A stretch of DNA of 64,000 bases from Scytonematopsis contorta HA4267-MV1 (GCA_019359035.1 JAHHIC010000038.1:204709-268708), one strand, 5' to 3'. Positions 26,027 through 35,800 are shown, counted from the stretch's first letter. Notes: generated from the sequence alone by a model not told the origin. A program made the numbers and translations.

Positions 26027-26488
26027 ATGTTACGCCCAATACTCGGTGATTTCAGTAGTATTGTTTGCTTTAAAGCTGCGATTACGGGAATGGAAGACGC
26101 CTTAGGTGACAAAGCTACAGCTATTGCCTTAACAGCAGCAGGTCGCAGTCGTGGAAAGCAACTAGCAAAAGAATTTGGCTTAGAATTTTCCAGCGTTTCT
26201 CTAGAAGAAATGACATCAAAAGTTAGCAATGCTTTGGGGAAAGATGGAACTTGTTTATGTATTGTAGAAAAAATAGTACAGGAAGGAGACATTCTCAAAG
26301 TTTACACCACAGAAACCTTATGTTCAGCAGGTGAACCCCAAGGTTCTGAGCGTAAATGTACTTATACAATGGGTGCTATTTGGGGAGTTTTAGAATATTA
26401 TTACGGTAAACGTTTCCAAGGTAAACACACAGAATCAGTACTGCGTGGAAGCAATTACGACGTATTCGAGTTCACAAAATTAGGCTAA
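26027..26488 (+). CDS. V4R-like domain protein (possible small-molecule sensor)
   Basis: 153 residues from ATG 26027, with AAGGA 7 bases upstream. The spacing of AAGRSRGKQLAKEF, ETLCSAGEPQGSERKCTY, GAIWGVLEYYYGKR and the closing RGSNYDVFEF resembles the V4R (4-vinyl reductase) fold, including its paired cysteines and the last hydrophobic strand. V4R domains bind hydrocarbons or tetrapyrroles and act as input modules. This is a tentative assignment by pattern. It follows the second PATAN-GTPase pair, so a sensory role in the same system is inferred. Confidence 0.5.
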   Translation: MLRPILGDFSSIVCFKAAITGMEDALGDKATAIALTAAGRSRGKQLAKEFGLEFSSVSLEEMTSKVSNALGKDGTCLCIVEKIVQEGDILKVYTTETLCSAGEPQGSERKCTYTMGAIWGVLEYYYGKRFQGKHTESVLRGSNYDVFEFTKLG

Positions 26489-26533
26489 AACAATTACCAA
26501 TTACCAATTACCAATTCCCAATTCCCCACTCCC
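26489..26533. repeat. Heptamer repeats (AATTACC / AATTCCC)
   Basis: Units fill the whole 45-base spacer between the convergent V4R-like and phoH-like genes. Confidence 0.9.
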
Positions 26534-27490
26534 CTATTTCTCATGTTCCTCATAAGCCTTAACAATCCTCTGAACCAAGGAATGCCTAACCACATCCTTT
26601 TGGGAAAACTCGCAAAAAGCAATACCTTCCACGTTTTTAAGAATTCTTAAAGCCACCTGCAATCCCGAATCTTGATACCCCGGTAAATCGGTTTGTGTCA
26701 TATCACCAGTAATTACCATGCGTGAATGGAAACCCAACCGTGTTAATACCATTTTCATTTGAGCAGGTGTAGTATTTTGTGCCTCGTCCACAATAATAAA
26801 TGCATTATTAAGGGTGCGTCCCCTCATATAAGCTAATGGAGCAACTTCTATAACACCACGTTCCATTAAACTAGGTACTTTTTCTGGGTCAATAAACTCA
26901 TTGATAGCATCATAAAGTGGACGCAAATAAGGATTTACCTTTTGTTGTAAATCTCCAGGCAAAAAGCCAAGTCTTTCACCAGCTTCCACAGCAGGACGTG
27001 TCAGAATTATTCTTTCATACTGGTCAGCAAGTAGTGCTTGTACCGCAACAACAACTGCTAAAAAAGTTTTACCAGTACCTGCAGGTCCACTACAAAAAAT
27101 TAAGTCATTTTTACGCAGCGCTTGAATATACTGTCGTTGACGAAAAGTTTTAGCCCGAACCTCTTCCCCTCGACGAGTTTTAGCAACTACATCCCGTTGT
27201 AAATCTTGCAGTTCATCTTGTCGTTCAGTATCCAAAGCTTGTCGTGCAGTTAAAATATCAGCATTAGAAACAGTATTACCTTTACCCCAAATATTTTCTA
27301 AAGAACGAACTAACTTAGTCGCTAATTTGACTTGTTTTTCCGTACCAGAAATATATAATTCTTGGCCACGTAGTACTAAAGTAGCTCCAGTTTGCTTTTC
27401 AAAGGTTTTCAAATTTTCTTCTCTTGTTCCTCCTAGAGCTAAAGCGCTAGGTATACTAGAAATTTCAATAATTTCGTTGGCATCAGCCAT
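26534..27490 (-). CDS. PhoH-like ATPase
   Basis: 318 residues. An N-terminal KH-like segment (TLVLRGQELYISGTEKQVKL) precedes the ATPase core: Walker A GPAGTGKT (135-142), RPAVEAGERLGFLPGD, Walker B IIVDEAQNTTPAQMKM (233-248) and sensor-like VITGDMTQTDLPG. This is the PhoH / YbeZ type, which works with RNA and is linked to rRNA maturation with YbeY in many bacteria. YbeY is not in the window. It lies in the same orientation upstream of, but apart from, other RNA-related genes (rpsU, khpA, rpsP, ffh). Confidence 0.93.
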   Translation of the reverse strand: MADANEIIEISSIPSALALGGTREENLKTFEKQTGATLVLRGQELYISGTEKQVKLATKLVRSLENIWGKGNTVSNADILTARQALDTERQDELQDLQRDVVAKTRRGEEVRAKTFRQRQYIQALRKNDLIFCSGPAGTGKTFLAVVVAVQALLADQYERIILTRPAVEAGERLGFLPGDLQQKVNPYLRPLYDAINEFIDPEKVPSLMERGVIEVAPLAYMRGRTLNNAFIIVDEAQNTTPAQMKMVLTRLGFHSRMVITGDMTQTDLPGYQDSGLQVALRILKNVEGIAFCEFSQKDVVRHSLVQRIVKAYEEHEK

Positions 27491-27583
27491 AATTAATAAT
27501 AGTTAATAATTTAATGTATAAAATTTATTGGTTCTTTGTAGCATTTTTACATATTCCTCCACAAATCGCATACAAAAATATTT

Positions 27584-27611
27584 GTAGAGACGTGATTAAT
27601 CACGTCTCTAC
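27584..27611. repeat. GTAGAGACG-type interspersed palindrome (perfect, 28 bp)
   Basis: Arm GTAGAGACGTGATT and its exact complement. Compared with the other copies, position 10 is T and its partner is A, a compensated change. Confidence 0.9.
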
Positions 27612-27647
27612 CTTTGGGGTTAAATTATGTAAAACAACAAGAAACAA

Positions 27648-27824
27648 TTAATAAAACCCACCTTTACGTACAGCTTCAGCCTTACGCTTACGACGCAGAC
27701 TGGGTTTTTCGTATCGTTCCCGACGTTTCACCTCAGATATAATCCCGGCTTTTTGAATTTTCTTTTTAAAACGTCTCAATGCCGAATCAATAGATTCATT
27801 TTCACCTAAACGTACTTCAGCCAC
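27648..27824 (-). CDS. rpsU: 30S ribosomal protein S21 (copy A)
   Basis: 58 residues from GTG 27824: [20 protein letters not shown], then [20 protein letters not shown] and a basic tail ending in KGGFY. This is a full-length S21. Upstream there is GGGAGGTGAAAG, a strong ribosome site. A second, diverged S21 gene lies at 37739. S21 helps mRNA selection on the 30S subunit; multiple paralogues are usual in cyanobacteria. Confidence 0.93.
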   Translation of the reverse strand: MAEVRLGENESIDSALRRFKKKIQKAGIISEVKRRERYEKPSLRRKRKAEAVRKGGFY

Positions 27825-27873
27825 TCTCTACTTTCACCTCCCTAGAGATAATTGGAGTGACATTGACAATTTT

Positions 27874-27903
27874 AAAACCTGCATAAAAAGTTGAGCAGGT
27901 TTT
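27874..27903. terminator. Hairpin between khpA and rpsU, possible terminator
   Basis: AAAACCTGC and GCAGGTTTT enclose a 12-base loop. On the minus strand it ends with TTTTAAAATT, on the plus strand with TTTTTGTTTT. It lies 50 bases before the rpsU start and 226 bases after khpA, so it could end the khpA transcript or act in the rpsU leader. Confidence 0.5.
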
Positions 27904-28128
27904 TGTTTTGCTGATGTCTCAGACTACTGGAGATTTAGTTTGAAACTTAGCGTTTAATAACGCCTAGTAAAACCACTCCAGCAGCAGACATTAAAAAATG
28001 CAACAAATAAATTTGTTGTCGCGAACTCCTAACATTCTATCTCGAACCTAGTAGAAGACAGCATAATAAAAAGACGAAAAATTACAGTCAAAGTCATTTT
28101 ATTTTACTTTTTACTTTGCTTTATCGCA

Positions 28129-28527
28129 CTAGAGTGAACGAGATTTAGTTAGAGGAAAAGGGATATTACTACTACCCCGCCTTTGGTTGGTTCTAGGTGG
28201 TGGTATTCGTTCTTCTCTATCATCATCATCAGGTATGCCATCTCGACCGCCAGAACTGCCGTAGATGTCTAGGTACACTGATTCGCCCGCAGCAGCCGCA
28301 GCTGCGGTAATAACAGTACGTATGGCCTGGATATTGCGTCCTCCACGACCAAACACTCTTCCTTTATCAGCATTGTCAAAGGCTATGCGAATCCAAGTTT
28401 TCTGGAGGCTCGCAGAAAATTCACAATCGATACTCAGGGTTTTCGGATCTTCTAGGAACGGCTGTATGAGGAACCTAACCAATCCTACATAATCAGGGCT
28501 GGTTTTTTTTATGGCAGACGGAGCCAT
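28129..28527 (-). CDS. khpA: KH-domain RNA-binding protein
   Basis: 132 residues from ATG 28527, four bases after the rpsP stop. The KH core is DYVGLVRFLIQPFLEDP, KTWIRIAFDNADKGRVFGRG (with the GRGG loop that contacts RNA) and NIQAIRTVITAAAAAA. The C-terminal 40 residues are disordered and Arg/Asp/Pro-rich, longer than in typical 75-residue KhpA proteins. KhpA-type proteins pair with KhpB/Jag and affect cell envelope growth in Gram-positives; in cyanobacteria the role is less clear. The rpsP-khpA order is widespread. Confidence 0.9.
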   Translation of the reverse strand: MAPSAIKKTSPDYVGLVRFLIQPFLEDPKTLSIDCEFSASLQKTWIRIAFDNADKGRVFGRGGRNIQAIRTVITAAAAAAGESVYLDIYGSSGGRDGIPDDDDREERIPPPRTNQRRGSSNIPFPLTKSRSL

Positions 28528-28531
28528 CTTC

Positions 28532-28792
28532 TTAATTAGCGGGTTTTGCACTGACCTGTTCAAAGACGTTTGCTTTTTGCAGTATGCGACGCACTGTATC
28601 TGTAGGTTGAGCGCCTTGTTGTAGTCGGGTGACAATTGCGGGCACATCCAATCGGACTTCATCGGTTCTGGGATTATAATAACCCAGTTCTTCTAGGGGG
28701 CGACCATCACGGCGGGAGAGGCTTTGCATAACGACTATACGGTAGCTAGCTTCCCGCTTTTTACCGAATCGTTTCAAGCGCAGTTTAATCAT
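28532..28792 (-). CDS. rpsP: 30S ribosomal protein S16
   Basis: 86 residues, start [20 protein letters not shown], then [20 protein letters not shown] and [20 protein letters not shown], the full S16 signature. It lies four bases upstream of khpA on the same strand and 278 bases after ffh. The gap from ffh is filled by a large heptamer array, which may interfere with co-transcription. Confidence 0.97.
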   Translation of the reverse strand: MIKLRLKRFGKKREASYRIVVMQSLSRRDGRPLEELGYYNPRTDEVRLDVPAIVTRLQQGAQPTDTVRRILQKANVFEQVSAKPAN

Positions 28793-28862
28793 GTTGAGAA
28801 ATCATTCTCCTGTTTGATTTATTTCTTACTGAAAAGCTAATTTTAGCACTCTCGGTTGTAAT

Positions 28863-29066
28863 TTGGGGAGTGGGGAGTGGGGAGTGGGGAGTGGGGAGTG
28901 GGGAGTGGGATAATTCGCAATTTGCAATTCGCAGTTCGCAATTCCCAATTTCCAATTCCTCACTCCCAATTCCCAATTCCCCACTCCCAATTCCCCACTC
29001 CCAATTCCCCACTCCCAACTCCCAATTCCCCACTCCCAACTCCCAATTCCCCACTCCCCACTCCCA
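28863..29066. repeat. Large heptamer array between ffh and rpsP
   Basis: About 200 bases of GGGGAGT units at the left, then AATTCGC/AATTTGC and CCCCACTCCCAATTC units at the right. The left and right parts are complementary, so the whole spacer can form one long stem. It ends four bases before the ffh stop. Confidence 0.95.
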
Positions 29067-29070
29067 GCGA

Positions 29071-30543
29071 CTAAAGCGTACCAAACCCTTTCTTCTTTTT
29101 GTCTTTCTTTGGTTTCTTTTTACCGCCTCCACCAGCACCTCCAGGATAACCACGCCATCCGGGTGCTGCCGAACGGTTACCCCCACCCATTGCCATTTGG
29201 TCACCACCCATACCCCCAAACATGCCTCCTGGCATACCTGGAAAGTTTCCTTTTCCCATTTGTTGCATCAAATTACGCATTTTCTGGAAATCGGCAACTA
29301 ATTTGGAGATATCTGGCTCTTTGTAACCGGAACCCTTAGCAATGCGTTTACGACGACTGGGAGAACTTGCTAATAAATCAGGATTTTTTCGCTCTTCCAT
29401 CGTCATGGAGTTAATCATCGCTTCGCAGCGTTTTAACTGGGTTTCTCCCTGACGCAGTTGGTCATCTGAAAGCTTGTTCATCCCCGGAATTAATTTAACA
29501 ATACCTCCGAGGGAACCCATATTTTTCATCAAGCGCAACTGCTTGAGGAAGTCGGTAAAATCAAACTTAGCTTCCAGAATTTTCTTCTGCATTTTCTCGG
29601 CATCAGCCAAGTCCATTTCTTCCTGGGCTTTTTCTACCAAGGTGAGTACGTCACCCATACCCAGGATTCGTGATGCCATCCGCTCTGGAAAAAAGGGTTG
29701 CAGGGCTTCGACTTTTTCCCCAACACCAACAAATTTAATCGGTTGTCCAGAAATTTGTCTGACGCTTAGTGCTGCACCACCACGGCTATCACCGTCCATT
29801 TTCGTCAGAATAGCCCCTGTAATTCCTACTTGTTCGTGAAAAGTACGAGTTAAAGAAGCTGCTTCTTGTCCCGTCATCGCGTCCACTACTAATAAGGTTT
29901 CGTGGGGATTAACGGTTTGCTTAATGCTGGCTAACTCAGCCATCATATCTGAGTCAATTTGTAGTCGTCCAGCAGTATCAATAATTACTGTATTTATACC
30001 TTCTGCTTTAGCTCGTTCCACCCCTTGACGTGCTATCTCAACAGGGTTTGCATCGCTCCCCATATCGAATACTGGCACGTCAATTTGTTTACCCAATGTT
30101 TTTAGTTGGTCAATTGCCGCAGGACGATACACGTCTGTTGCAACCAACATACAGCTACGCTCTATTTTACGTAAATGTAAAGCCAATTTAGCTGATGCGG
30201 TTGTTTTACCTGTACCTTGTAATCCAGCCATTAATACAATGGTTGGAGATGTTTCTGCATCGGCTAGGGGTACATTTGTTTCCCCCATTACCTGTGTTAG
30301 TTCATCGTAAACAACTTTTATAAACTGTTGGTCAGGACGTACCCCAGATGTTACCTCAGCACCCATTGCCTTGGTTTCAACCTCAGCAACAAAATCTTTG
30401 ACTACCTGGAGGTTAACATCAGCTTCCAACAGGGCACGACGCACTTCCCGCAATGCGTCCTGAATATTTGACTGAGATATTTTATCTTGACCCCGGAGTT
30501 TTTTCCAAGCTCCTTCTAGACGGTCTGCAAGTGCTTCAAACAT
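29071..30543 (-). CDS. ffh: Signal recognition particle protein (SRP54)
   Basis: 490 residues. The NG GTPase domain shows [15 protein letters not shown] (near residue 107), [27 protein letters not shown] and [12 protein letters not shown]. The M domain follows with [19 protein letters not shown] and [14 protein letters not shown] Gly/Met-rich tail of about 70 residues ends in a Lys cluster ([16 protein letters not shown]). It binds signal peptides of nascent membrane proteins and SRP RNA and docks on FtsY. No SRP RNA gene was found nearby. Confidence 0.97.
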   Translation of the reverse strand: MFEALADRLEGAWKKLRGQDKISQSNIQDALREVRRALLEADVNLQVVKDFVAEVETKAMGAEVTSGVRPDQQFIKVVYDELTQVMGETNVPLADAETSPTIVLMAGLQGTGKTTASAKLALHLRKIERSCMLVATDVYRPAAIDQLKTLGKQIDVPVFDMGSDANPVEIARQGVERAKAEGINTVIIDTAGRLQIDSDMMAELASIKQTVNPHETLLVVDAMTGQEAASLTRTFHEQVGITGAILTKMDGDSRGGAALSVRQISGQPIKFVGVGEKVEALQPFFPERMASRILGMGDVLTLVEKAQEEMDLADAEKMQKKILEAKFDFTDFLKQLRLMKNMGSLGGIVKLIPGMNKLSDDQLRQGETQLKRCEAMINSMTMEERKNPDLLASSPSRRKRIAKGSGYKEPDISKLVADFQKMRNLMQQMGKGNFPGMPGGMFGGMGGDQMAMGGGNRSAAPGWRGYPGGAGGGGKKKPKKDKKKKGFGTL

Positions 30544-31295
30544 AAATTTGTCTACAGGTAGTTAAGCCAATAGTTAATCCACAGTTAATCCACAAAAAAA
30601 CAACTCCCGGCTCTGAAACTTTAAAGATGGGATTTGTCGATTTCAGGAACTGCGGCTTTTTCTTGTGTAAGTGCTATTTACAAGCTTAGTGCTTTTCCTG
30701 GTTTCTGTACCCGCTCTAACATAATACAGCCTCGCCTTGGGCAAGCTTTGTTGATTTAACTCCACCTAGACTAAAGAATGCTAATGTATTATATAACACT
30801 TGTATATGTGCTGATATTAAATGCTATCTACTTGCTTGTCGAATATTTATTCATATGTAAATTTTCTAAAAAGGTATATCTAATAGTCAGAATAAATAAA
30901 TACAATTGTAGCGCTTACTACTGAATAATTATATTTGCTAATCAATTAACAATTAATTTTAAAATATATTAATATTCACTATTCTAATTTGTGAATTACT
31001 TGTTGTTAAAAGTTAGTTTATTGTCTTATAAATTGCTTCTTAACATGTATAAGTAGGTTTATACTTGATGATACAAAATTAATCTAATATATTTAATTTG
31101 TTTCATACAGTGGGTAAATGCAAAAAAATTTGCTAAAAATAAATATTATTTGTAGTAAGTAATTCACGTCTACCAAGCTGTATCAATGCTACTTATTTCA
31201 ACTTCAATTTGCTCACATAACTACTACTAATTATTAAAATAAAAGTCACTTGTTTGTAGATAAAGTAATTTTATGAGGTTAGAGAGGTATAAAGT
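30544..31295. other. Divergent intergenic region, 752 bases
   Basis: AT-rich DNA between ffh and the pentapeptide-repeat gene. A duplicated TAGTTAATCCACAGTTAATCC lies close to ffh. I see no RNA gene, long hairpin or coding remnant. Confidence 0.5.
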
Positions 31296-32444
31296 ATGAC
31301 TATTGACGACAATAACAAGGAAAATGAACCACTGTCAGTCAAAACACCATTAATAACTCACATTAGCAGGACTTCTGTACTGGGATTAGGATGTATAGTC
31401 ATGCTGGTAATAATTAAAGATAAGTCATTAGTATTAAAATTGATTTTTAGCTTCGGTTTACTTTTATTTTTTGTTAGAAGTTATATACAACACCGCAAAG
31501 AAAAATTCTCAAAAGAATTACCGAAAGGATTATTAAAAAAAATATCAGAAGAATTAACTTTTCCCCTGGAGAAAATAATTGCTGCAAGTGCTTTCGATAA
31601 CGAAAACCCTAACGATGGGGAGATTGTCGATTTCCGAAAACACGATGGTAAGCAAAGTATTCTTCAAGAAGTCGTAAACCAGGTACTGGAAACTCAAGAT
31701 GATGGTAGCGCTAATTTTGTTTTAGCCGATTTGACAAACATTGACCTTGTTGGTGCCGACCTCGTAGAAGCCTACCTTAATGGAGCAGAACTGAGTAGGG
31801 CTAACCTCTCCTTTGCTAACCTGACTAAAGCAAACCTAAATGGAGCAAATCTCAATAGTAGCAATCTTGCAGCAGCCAAATTATGCCATGCAAACCTCAA
31901 CAGCGCTCAATTAGTAAATGCTAATTTGAGTAATGCTGATTTAGAAAGTGCTAGTCTCAGCTGTGCAAACCTAAATAACGCTCATCTAGTAAAAGCAAAC
32001 CTCAGTCTCGCAAATCTTAGTGATGCTCAGATGATTGGAGTTAAACTGAACAATGCTAATCTTAGTAATGTTTATCTGTGGAACGCTAATTTGAATAATG
32101 CTTCGCTGGTGGGTGCTTGTTTTTCTAAAGCCTACATGAATAGTGTCAAACTGACGAATGCTCATTTAAGCGACGCTGTTTTAGAAGATGCTAAACTTAC
32201 CAACGCTAAATTGCGAGAAGCAAATTTGGAAGGAGCAAATCTTTGTCGTGCTCAAATGGAAAATGCTAACCTGAAACAAGCTAACCTCCGTAATGCCAAC
32301 TTAGAAGGGGCCAACTTAGAAGGAGCTAACCTAGAAGGGGCAAACCTAATTGGAGCAAATTTAACAGGAGCAAAATTAAAGTGTGTAAAAATTGACCACA
32401 CTACAGAAATAGAAAGTCAATGGCTTTTGGCTTTTGCACCCTAA
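31296..32444 (+). CDS. Membrane-anchored pentapeptide repeat protein
   Basis: 382 residues. Residues about 25-65 hold two hydrophobic segments ([33 protein letters not shown]). After a linker, about 45 consecutive A(N/D)LxX pentapeptides run from residue 145 to near the C-terminus ([40 protein letters not shown]). This forms a right-handed square beta helix. The array is attached to the membrane by its N-terminus, facing cytoplasm or lumen. Function is unknown; such proteins are numerous in cyanobacteria. The late repeats are almost identical, showing recent duplication. Confidence 0.88.
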   Translation: MTIDDNNKENEPLSVKTPLITHISRTSVLGLGCIVMLVIIKDKSLVLKLIFSFGLLLFFVRSYIQHRKEKFSKELPKGLLKKISEELTFPLEKIIAASAFDNENPNDGEIVDFRKHDGKQSILQEVVNQVLETQDDGSANFVLADLTNIDLVGADLVEAYLNGAELSRANLSFANLTKANLNGANLNSSNLAAAKLCHANLNSAQLVNANLSNADLESASLSCANLNNAHLVKANLSLANLSDAQMIGVKLNNANLSNVYLWNANLNNASLVGACFSKAYMNSVKLTNAHLSDAVLEDAKLTNAKLREANLEGANLCRAQMENANLKQANLRNANLEGANLEGANLEGANLIGANLTGAKLKCVKIDHTTEIESQWLLAFAP

Positions 32445-32515
32445 TTACACCACGCAGACCTAACCCCCCTACCCCCCTTCCCTGCTAGGGAAGGGGGGAA
32501 TAAAACAGTCAACAA

Positions 32516-33892
32516 TTAACAGTTAACCAACTTCTCGATATCATTTGCGACTGTTGGTAGAGCTCCAGTTAAAATTTCGGCTCCATTATCAGTAACTAAA
32601 ACATCATCTTCTATCCGTATTCCTCGCACATCAGAAAATTGTTCTAATCGCTCCCAATTAATCAAATAATGATATTGCGAACGAGCATGATTTAAAATCG
32701 CAGGCACTTGATAAAAACCAGGTTCAATAGTAACCAACATCCCTGTACGTAAAGGACGATTTAAACGCAAATAGCCCAAACCAAAACGCTCGCTGCGAGA
32801 ACGTCCATCTTCATACCCAGCTAAATCTCCCAAATCTTCCATATCATGCACATCTAAGCCTAAAAGATGTCCGATACCGTGGGGGAAAAACAAAGCGTGG
32901 ATATCTTTTTCGACCAATTCTTCCGGCTTTCCTTGCAAAATACCTAAATTTGCTAACCCCTCAGCAATCACACCGCAAGCTGTAAGATGAATATCGCTAT
33001 ATTCAACACCTGGTTGTATTTTGGCGATACAAGCATCATGTGCTGCTAAAACAACATCATAAATATCTCTTTGGGTAGAAGAAAATTTACCAGAAACAGG
33101 CCAAGTGCGAGTAATATCAGAAGCCCAACCCGTAGGAGTTTCCGCACCAACATCAGCTAATATTAAATCACCCATTTGCACAGGGTGGTGATAATGTTCA
33201 TTATGCAAAACTTCCCCATGAACAGTGACGATACTGTTATAAGAAGTCGTCATATTGTGCCCAATAATCACACTTTCCATTGCAGCACGCACTTTAGCTT
33301 CCCGAATCGCTGATTTTGTCGCTCTCATACCCGCTTTATGGGCTTCAATTGCAACAGCAGCTGATTTTTTCAACTCAGCCAATGCACCCGAATCATGAGT
33401 CACTCGTAGTAATATAATAGCTCTCGCTAATTCTAAATCAATTCCAGATGGTGGTAACTGCGGTAAAACCATACGGTCAAGTAACTGAGTCTGTTGCGTC
33501 CAAGTTGCAGCGTCTTGAACAGCAATTGTCCCAGCACCATCAATTTGCGATCGCAATTCATCCATTGGGTAAGCAGCATCAGCAGCAATGGTCTCAGCGA
33601 TTTCATCACGAGATGGAGTTTCACCATGCCAAAGAGCGCTACTAGGTGAAGCATCATTTATATATAATGTTATTTTTCCATCATCAAGTCGGATAGCAGC
33701 ATTAGGCAAAGGTATCCCCGCAAAATAAAGAAAATGGCTGCTAGCACGAAAAGGATAAACATTATTCGCAAAATTTCTTGGGCTATTAGTCCCCGACCAA
33801 AGAATTGCCGGGAAATCAATTAAATTAGCCAATTTTTGCCGTCGCTGTTTTAGGCTTTCTATTAAAACACGGTCAATATTTTGCATCATCAT
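32516..33892 (-). CDS. pepP: Xaa-Pro aminopeptidase (M24B family)
   Basis: 458 residues from ATG 33892 (two further ATGs follow directly). The N-terminal creatinase-like domain (DFPAILWSGTNSPRNFANNV; FLYFAGIPLPNAAI) precedes the pita-bread domain with the five dimetal ligands: Asp in LADVGAE, Asp in SDITRTWP, His in FFPHGIGHLLGLDVHD, Glu in VTIEPGFY and Glu in GIRIEDDVLV. It removes N-terminal residues before proline. The gene is monocistronic in appearance. Confidence 0.9.
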   Translation of the reverse strand: MMMQNIDRVLIESLKQRRQKLANLIDFPAILWSGTNSPRNFANNVYPFRASSHFLYFAGIPLPNAAIRLDDGKITLYINDASPSSALWHGETPSRDEIAETIAADAAYPMDELRSQIDGAGTIAVQDAATWTQQTQLLDRMVLPQLPPSGIDLELARAIILLRVTHDSGALAELKKSAAVAIEAHKAGMRATKSAIREAKVRAAMESVIIGHNMTTSYNSIVTVHGEVLHNEHYHHPVQMGDLILADVGAETPTGWASDITRTWPVSGKFSSTQRDIYDVVLAAHDACIAKIQPGVEYSDIHLTACGVIAEGLANLGILQGKPEELVEKDIHALFFPHGIGHLLGLDVHDMEDLGDLAGYEDGRSRSERFGLGYLRLNRPLRTGMLVTIEPGFYQVPAILNHARSQYHYLINWERLEQFSDVRGIRIEDDVLVTDNGAEILTGALPTVANDIEKLVNC

Positions 33893-33921
33893 TACCAAAA
33901 AAATTTATTAATACAAATGCT

Positions 33922-34230
33922 TTAATCGTTGTCTTGCTTAGCGTCTTTTTTACGGTATTTTTGTTTATCCCCCCCACGTTCATCATCGTCATCGTCATCC
34001 TTACGAACTTGCTGCTTATCTTCTTTATCTTCCTTATCTTTTTTCTCTTCCTTATCCTCGTCTGAATCGTTAGACTGATTTTTATAGATATTTTCTTGGG
34101 GAGCTTTAGTATCAGGCTTCTCGGTCTCACTAGCTCCACAACCAGTTAACATAGCATTCGTAAACATCACACTAACAATTGCCAAAACACCACTAAGGAG
34201 TTTTTTAAGTTTTACGTTTGTTTGTAACAT
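33922..34230 (-). CDS. Small charged lipoprotein
   Basis: 102 residues. A basic start and hydrophobic stretch (LKKLLSGVLAIVSVMFTNAM) lead to the lipobox LTGC (Cys about residue 31), so the mature protein is lipid-anchored. The rest is an extremely charged, disordered tail: KEEKKDKEDKEDKQQ and DDDDDDERGG. I know no function. The tail may bind cations or polyelectrolytes, but this is only suggested by composition. Confidence 0.75.
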   Translation of the reverse strand: MLQTNVKLKKLLSGVLAIVSVMFTNAMLTGCGASETEKPDTKAPQENIYKNQSNDSDEDKEEKKDKEDKEDKQQVRKDDDDDDERGGDKQKYRKKDAKQDND

Positions 34231-34326
34231 TTGTTTTCTTTCGAGAAAATAGATTTATATATCCGTAAGGCTAGGTTAACATTTACTTTTGCGAAAAGAT
34301 TTCATAGCCCCTCTCTAATTTAAAAC

Positions 34327-34773
34327 ATGTATTCCCAATCGAAAGCACCAGCAAAAAAAATTCAATCCTGCGACTGGCCAATTGAACAATTACCAGGATT
34401 AAGCGCAGAAGAACAATTACAACTAGAAAATTGCGGAATTACCACAACAAATATCTTACTTAAGCAAGCAAATAACCCAACGACTCGATTAGCACTAGCA
34501 AATAAATTACATGTACATCCTCAGTATGTAAATAAATGGATAGCCTTAGCGGATTTAGCCAGAGTTCAAAGTGTTGGAATTCAATACTGCGGATTGTTAC
34601 TACATGCAGGAATAATCTCAGTCAAACAGCTTGCAGAAATTCCCACCCATAGACTACACAAACAAGTTATGCGCTTACAAGTAGCAACAATGCAACGTCG
34701 AGACTTGTGTCCTACAGTTGACTTAGTGCAGCAATGGGGTTTTCAAGCACGGATGTTAACGGTTGACGGTTGA
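34327..34773 (+). CDS. DUF4332 protein (helix-hairpin-helix-like)
   Basis: 148 residues. Two helical repeats with hairpin wording: IEQLPGLSAEEQLQLENCGI and LADLARVQSVGIQYCGLLLH, then AGIISVKQLAEIPTHRLHKQ. This is the DUF4332 pattern, distantly like the helix-hairpin-helix of DNA polymerase and RuvA. DNA binding is therefore plausible, not shown. The last residues (LTVDG and stop) are encoded by the first unit of a TTGACGG heptamer array, so the C-terminus has been taken over by the repeat. Confidence 0.82.
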   Translation: MYSQSKAPAKKIQSCDWPIEQLPGLSAEEQLQLENCGITTTNILLKQANNPTTRLALANKLHVHPQYVNKWIALADLARVQSVGIQYCGLLLHAGIISVKQLAEIPTHRLHKQVMRLQVATMQRRDLCPTVDLVQQWGFQARMLTVDG

Positions 34774-34888
34774 CGGTTGACTGTTGACTGTTGACTGTTG
34801 ACTGTTGACTGTTGACGGTTAACGGCTAACTGCGAATTTTGAATTTTGAATTTTGAATTTTGAATTTTGAATTTTGAATTTTGAATTG
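34756..34888. repeat. Two heptamer arrays (TTGACTG and GAATTTT)
   Basis: TTGACGG/TTGACTG units at 34756-34818 are followed by seven GAATTTT units at 34832-34884. They fill the space between the convergent DUF4332 and cysQ-like genes and reach into both stop-codon regions. Confidence 0.95.
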
Positions 34889-34896
34889 CGAACTGC

Positions 34897-35766
34897 TTAC
34901 TCCCCACTTTCCATTTCCCACTCAGCTGAATTTATCTCAGCTTCCTGACAAATAACTTCATGATATTCCCCATTACTTGCTAGCAAACCACCCCACTGAT
35001 TAATATCACCAGTGTTATATAGCAAAGGACTACCATCAAAGTGGGTGTATTTACCACCAGCTTCCGTCAAAATTAATTCAGGTGCGGCAATATCCCAATC
35101 TTTAGGTGCTGATTTACCAGAAAGAGAAATGTAAACATCTGCTTGTTTTTCAACAATTGCTGCAATTTTACATCCCACACTTCCAATAGATTTTTGATTT
35201 TTGCAAGGTAAATTCTTTAGTATAAAATCTAACTTCTCATTTCGGTGAGAACGACTGGCAACCAATGTCAATTCTTCAATTTTTTTACCCGACGACACCT
35301 GTAAAATTTCAGTTTTGCCATCACGAGCTTCTACAAATGCACCACCACCCTTGGTTGCGTAGTACATTTTTCCGGATTCAGGCACAGCGACTATTGCAAA
35401 AACAGGACGTTTATCTTTAACTAAAGCAATGTGAATCGCATATTCCCCAGTTTTCTCAATAAAATCTCGTGTCCCATCCAACGGGTCAATTATCCATACC
35501 CATTTTTGTTTAACTTTTTGAGACTCTTGGTATGTTTCTTCGCTAATATAACCAAAGTCTTCATTACCCAATGCAGCTTGTAACTTTTCTAAAATATAAT
35601 GACTCACAGCTAAATCAGCAGCAGTCACTGGGTCTTTATCTTTTTCATCCTTATATTGAACATCTAAATTTTGATGATTAGTTCCCTGATAATAAGAACG
35701 TAGTATATCCGAAGCTCCCCAAGCGATAGGAAGTGCAATTTCTAATATTTCAGCTAGACTTTTCAT
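34897..35766 (-). CDS. CysQ-like 3'(2'),5'-bisphosphate nucleotidase / inositol phosphatase family
   Basis: 289 residues. The lithium-sensitive phosphatase motifs are present: DPVTAADLAVSHYI, ISEET, WVWIIDPLDGTRDFIEKTGE (metal site) and KDWDIAAPELILTEAGGKYT. The family hydrolyses PAP from sulfate assimilation or inositol phosphates; the CysQ-type wording and length favour PAP. The C-terminal EWEMESGE is encoded by GGGGAGT-like repeat units and is probably not native. Its start is 34 bases from the PfkB gene upstream, so the two may form an operon. Confidence 0.85.
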   Translation of the reverse strand: MKSLAEILEIALPIAWGASDILRSYYQGTNHQNLDVQYKDEKDKDPVTAADLAVSHYILEKLQAALGNEDFGYISEETYQESQKVKQKWVWIIDPLDGTRDFIEKTGEYAIHIALVKDKRPVFAIVAVPESGKMYYATKGGGAFVEARDGKTEILQVSSGKKIEELTLVASRSHRNEKLDFILKNLPCKNQKSIGSVGCKIAAIVEKQADVYISLSGKSAPKDWDIAAPELILTEAGGKYTHFDGSPLLYNTGDINQWGGLLASNGEYHEVICQEAEINSAEWEMESGE

Positions 35767-35800
35767 TTATTTTTACTCACTTTAATTAATTCATTTACAG

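Noticed and set aside
28870..29301. Frames rich in [11 protein letters not shown] in the ffh-rpsP spacer
   Set aside because: They are readings of heptamer repeats and overlap the ffh 3' end on the opposite strand.
30544..31295. SRP RNA or other structured RNA next to ffh
   Set aside because: I could not find a conserved GGAA-tetraloop helix or any long stem in this AT-rich spacer.
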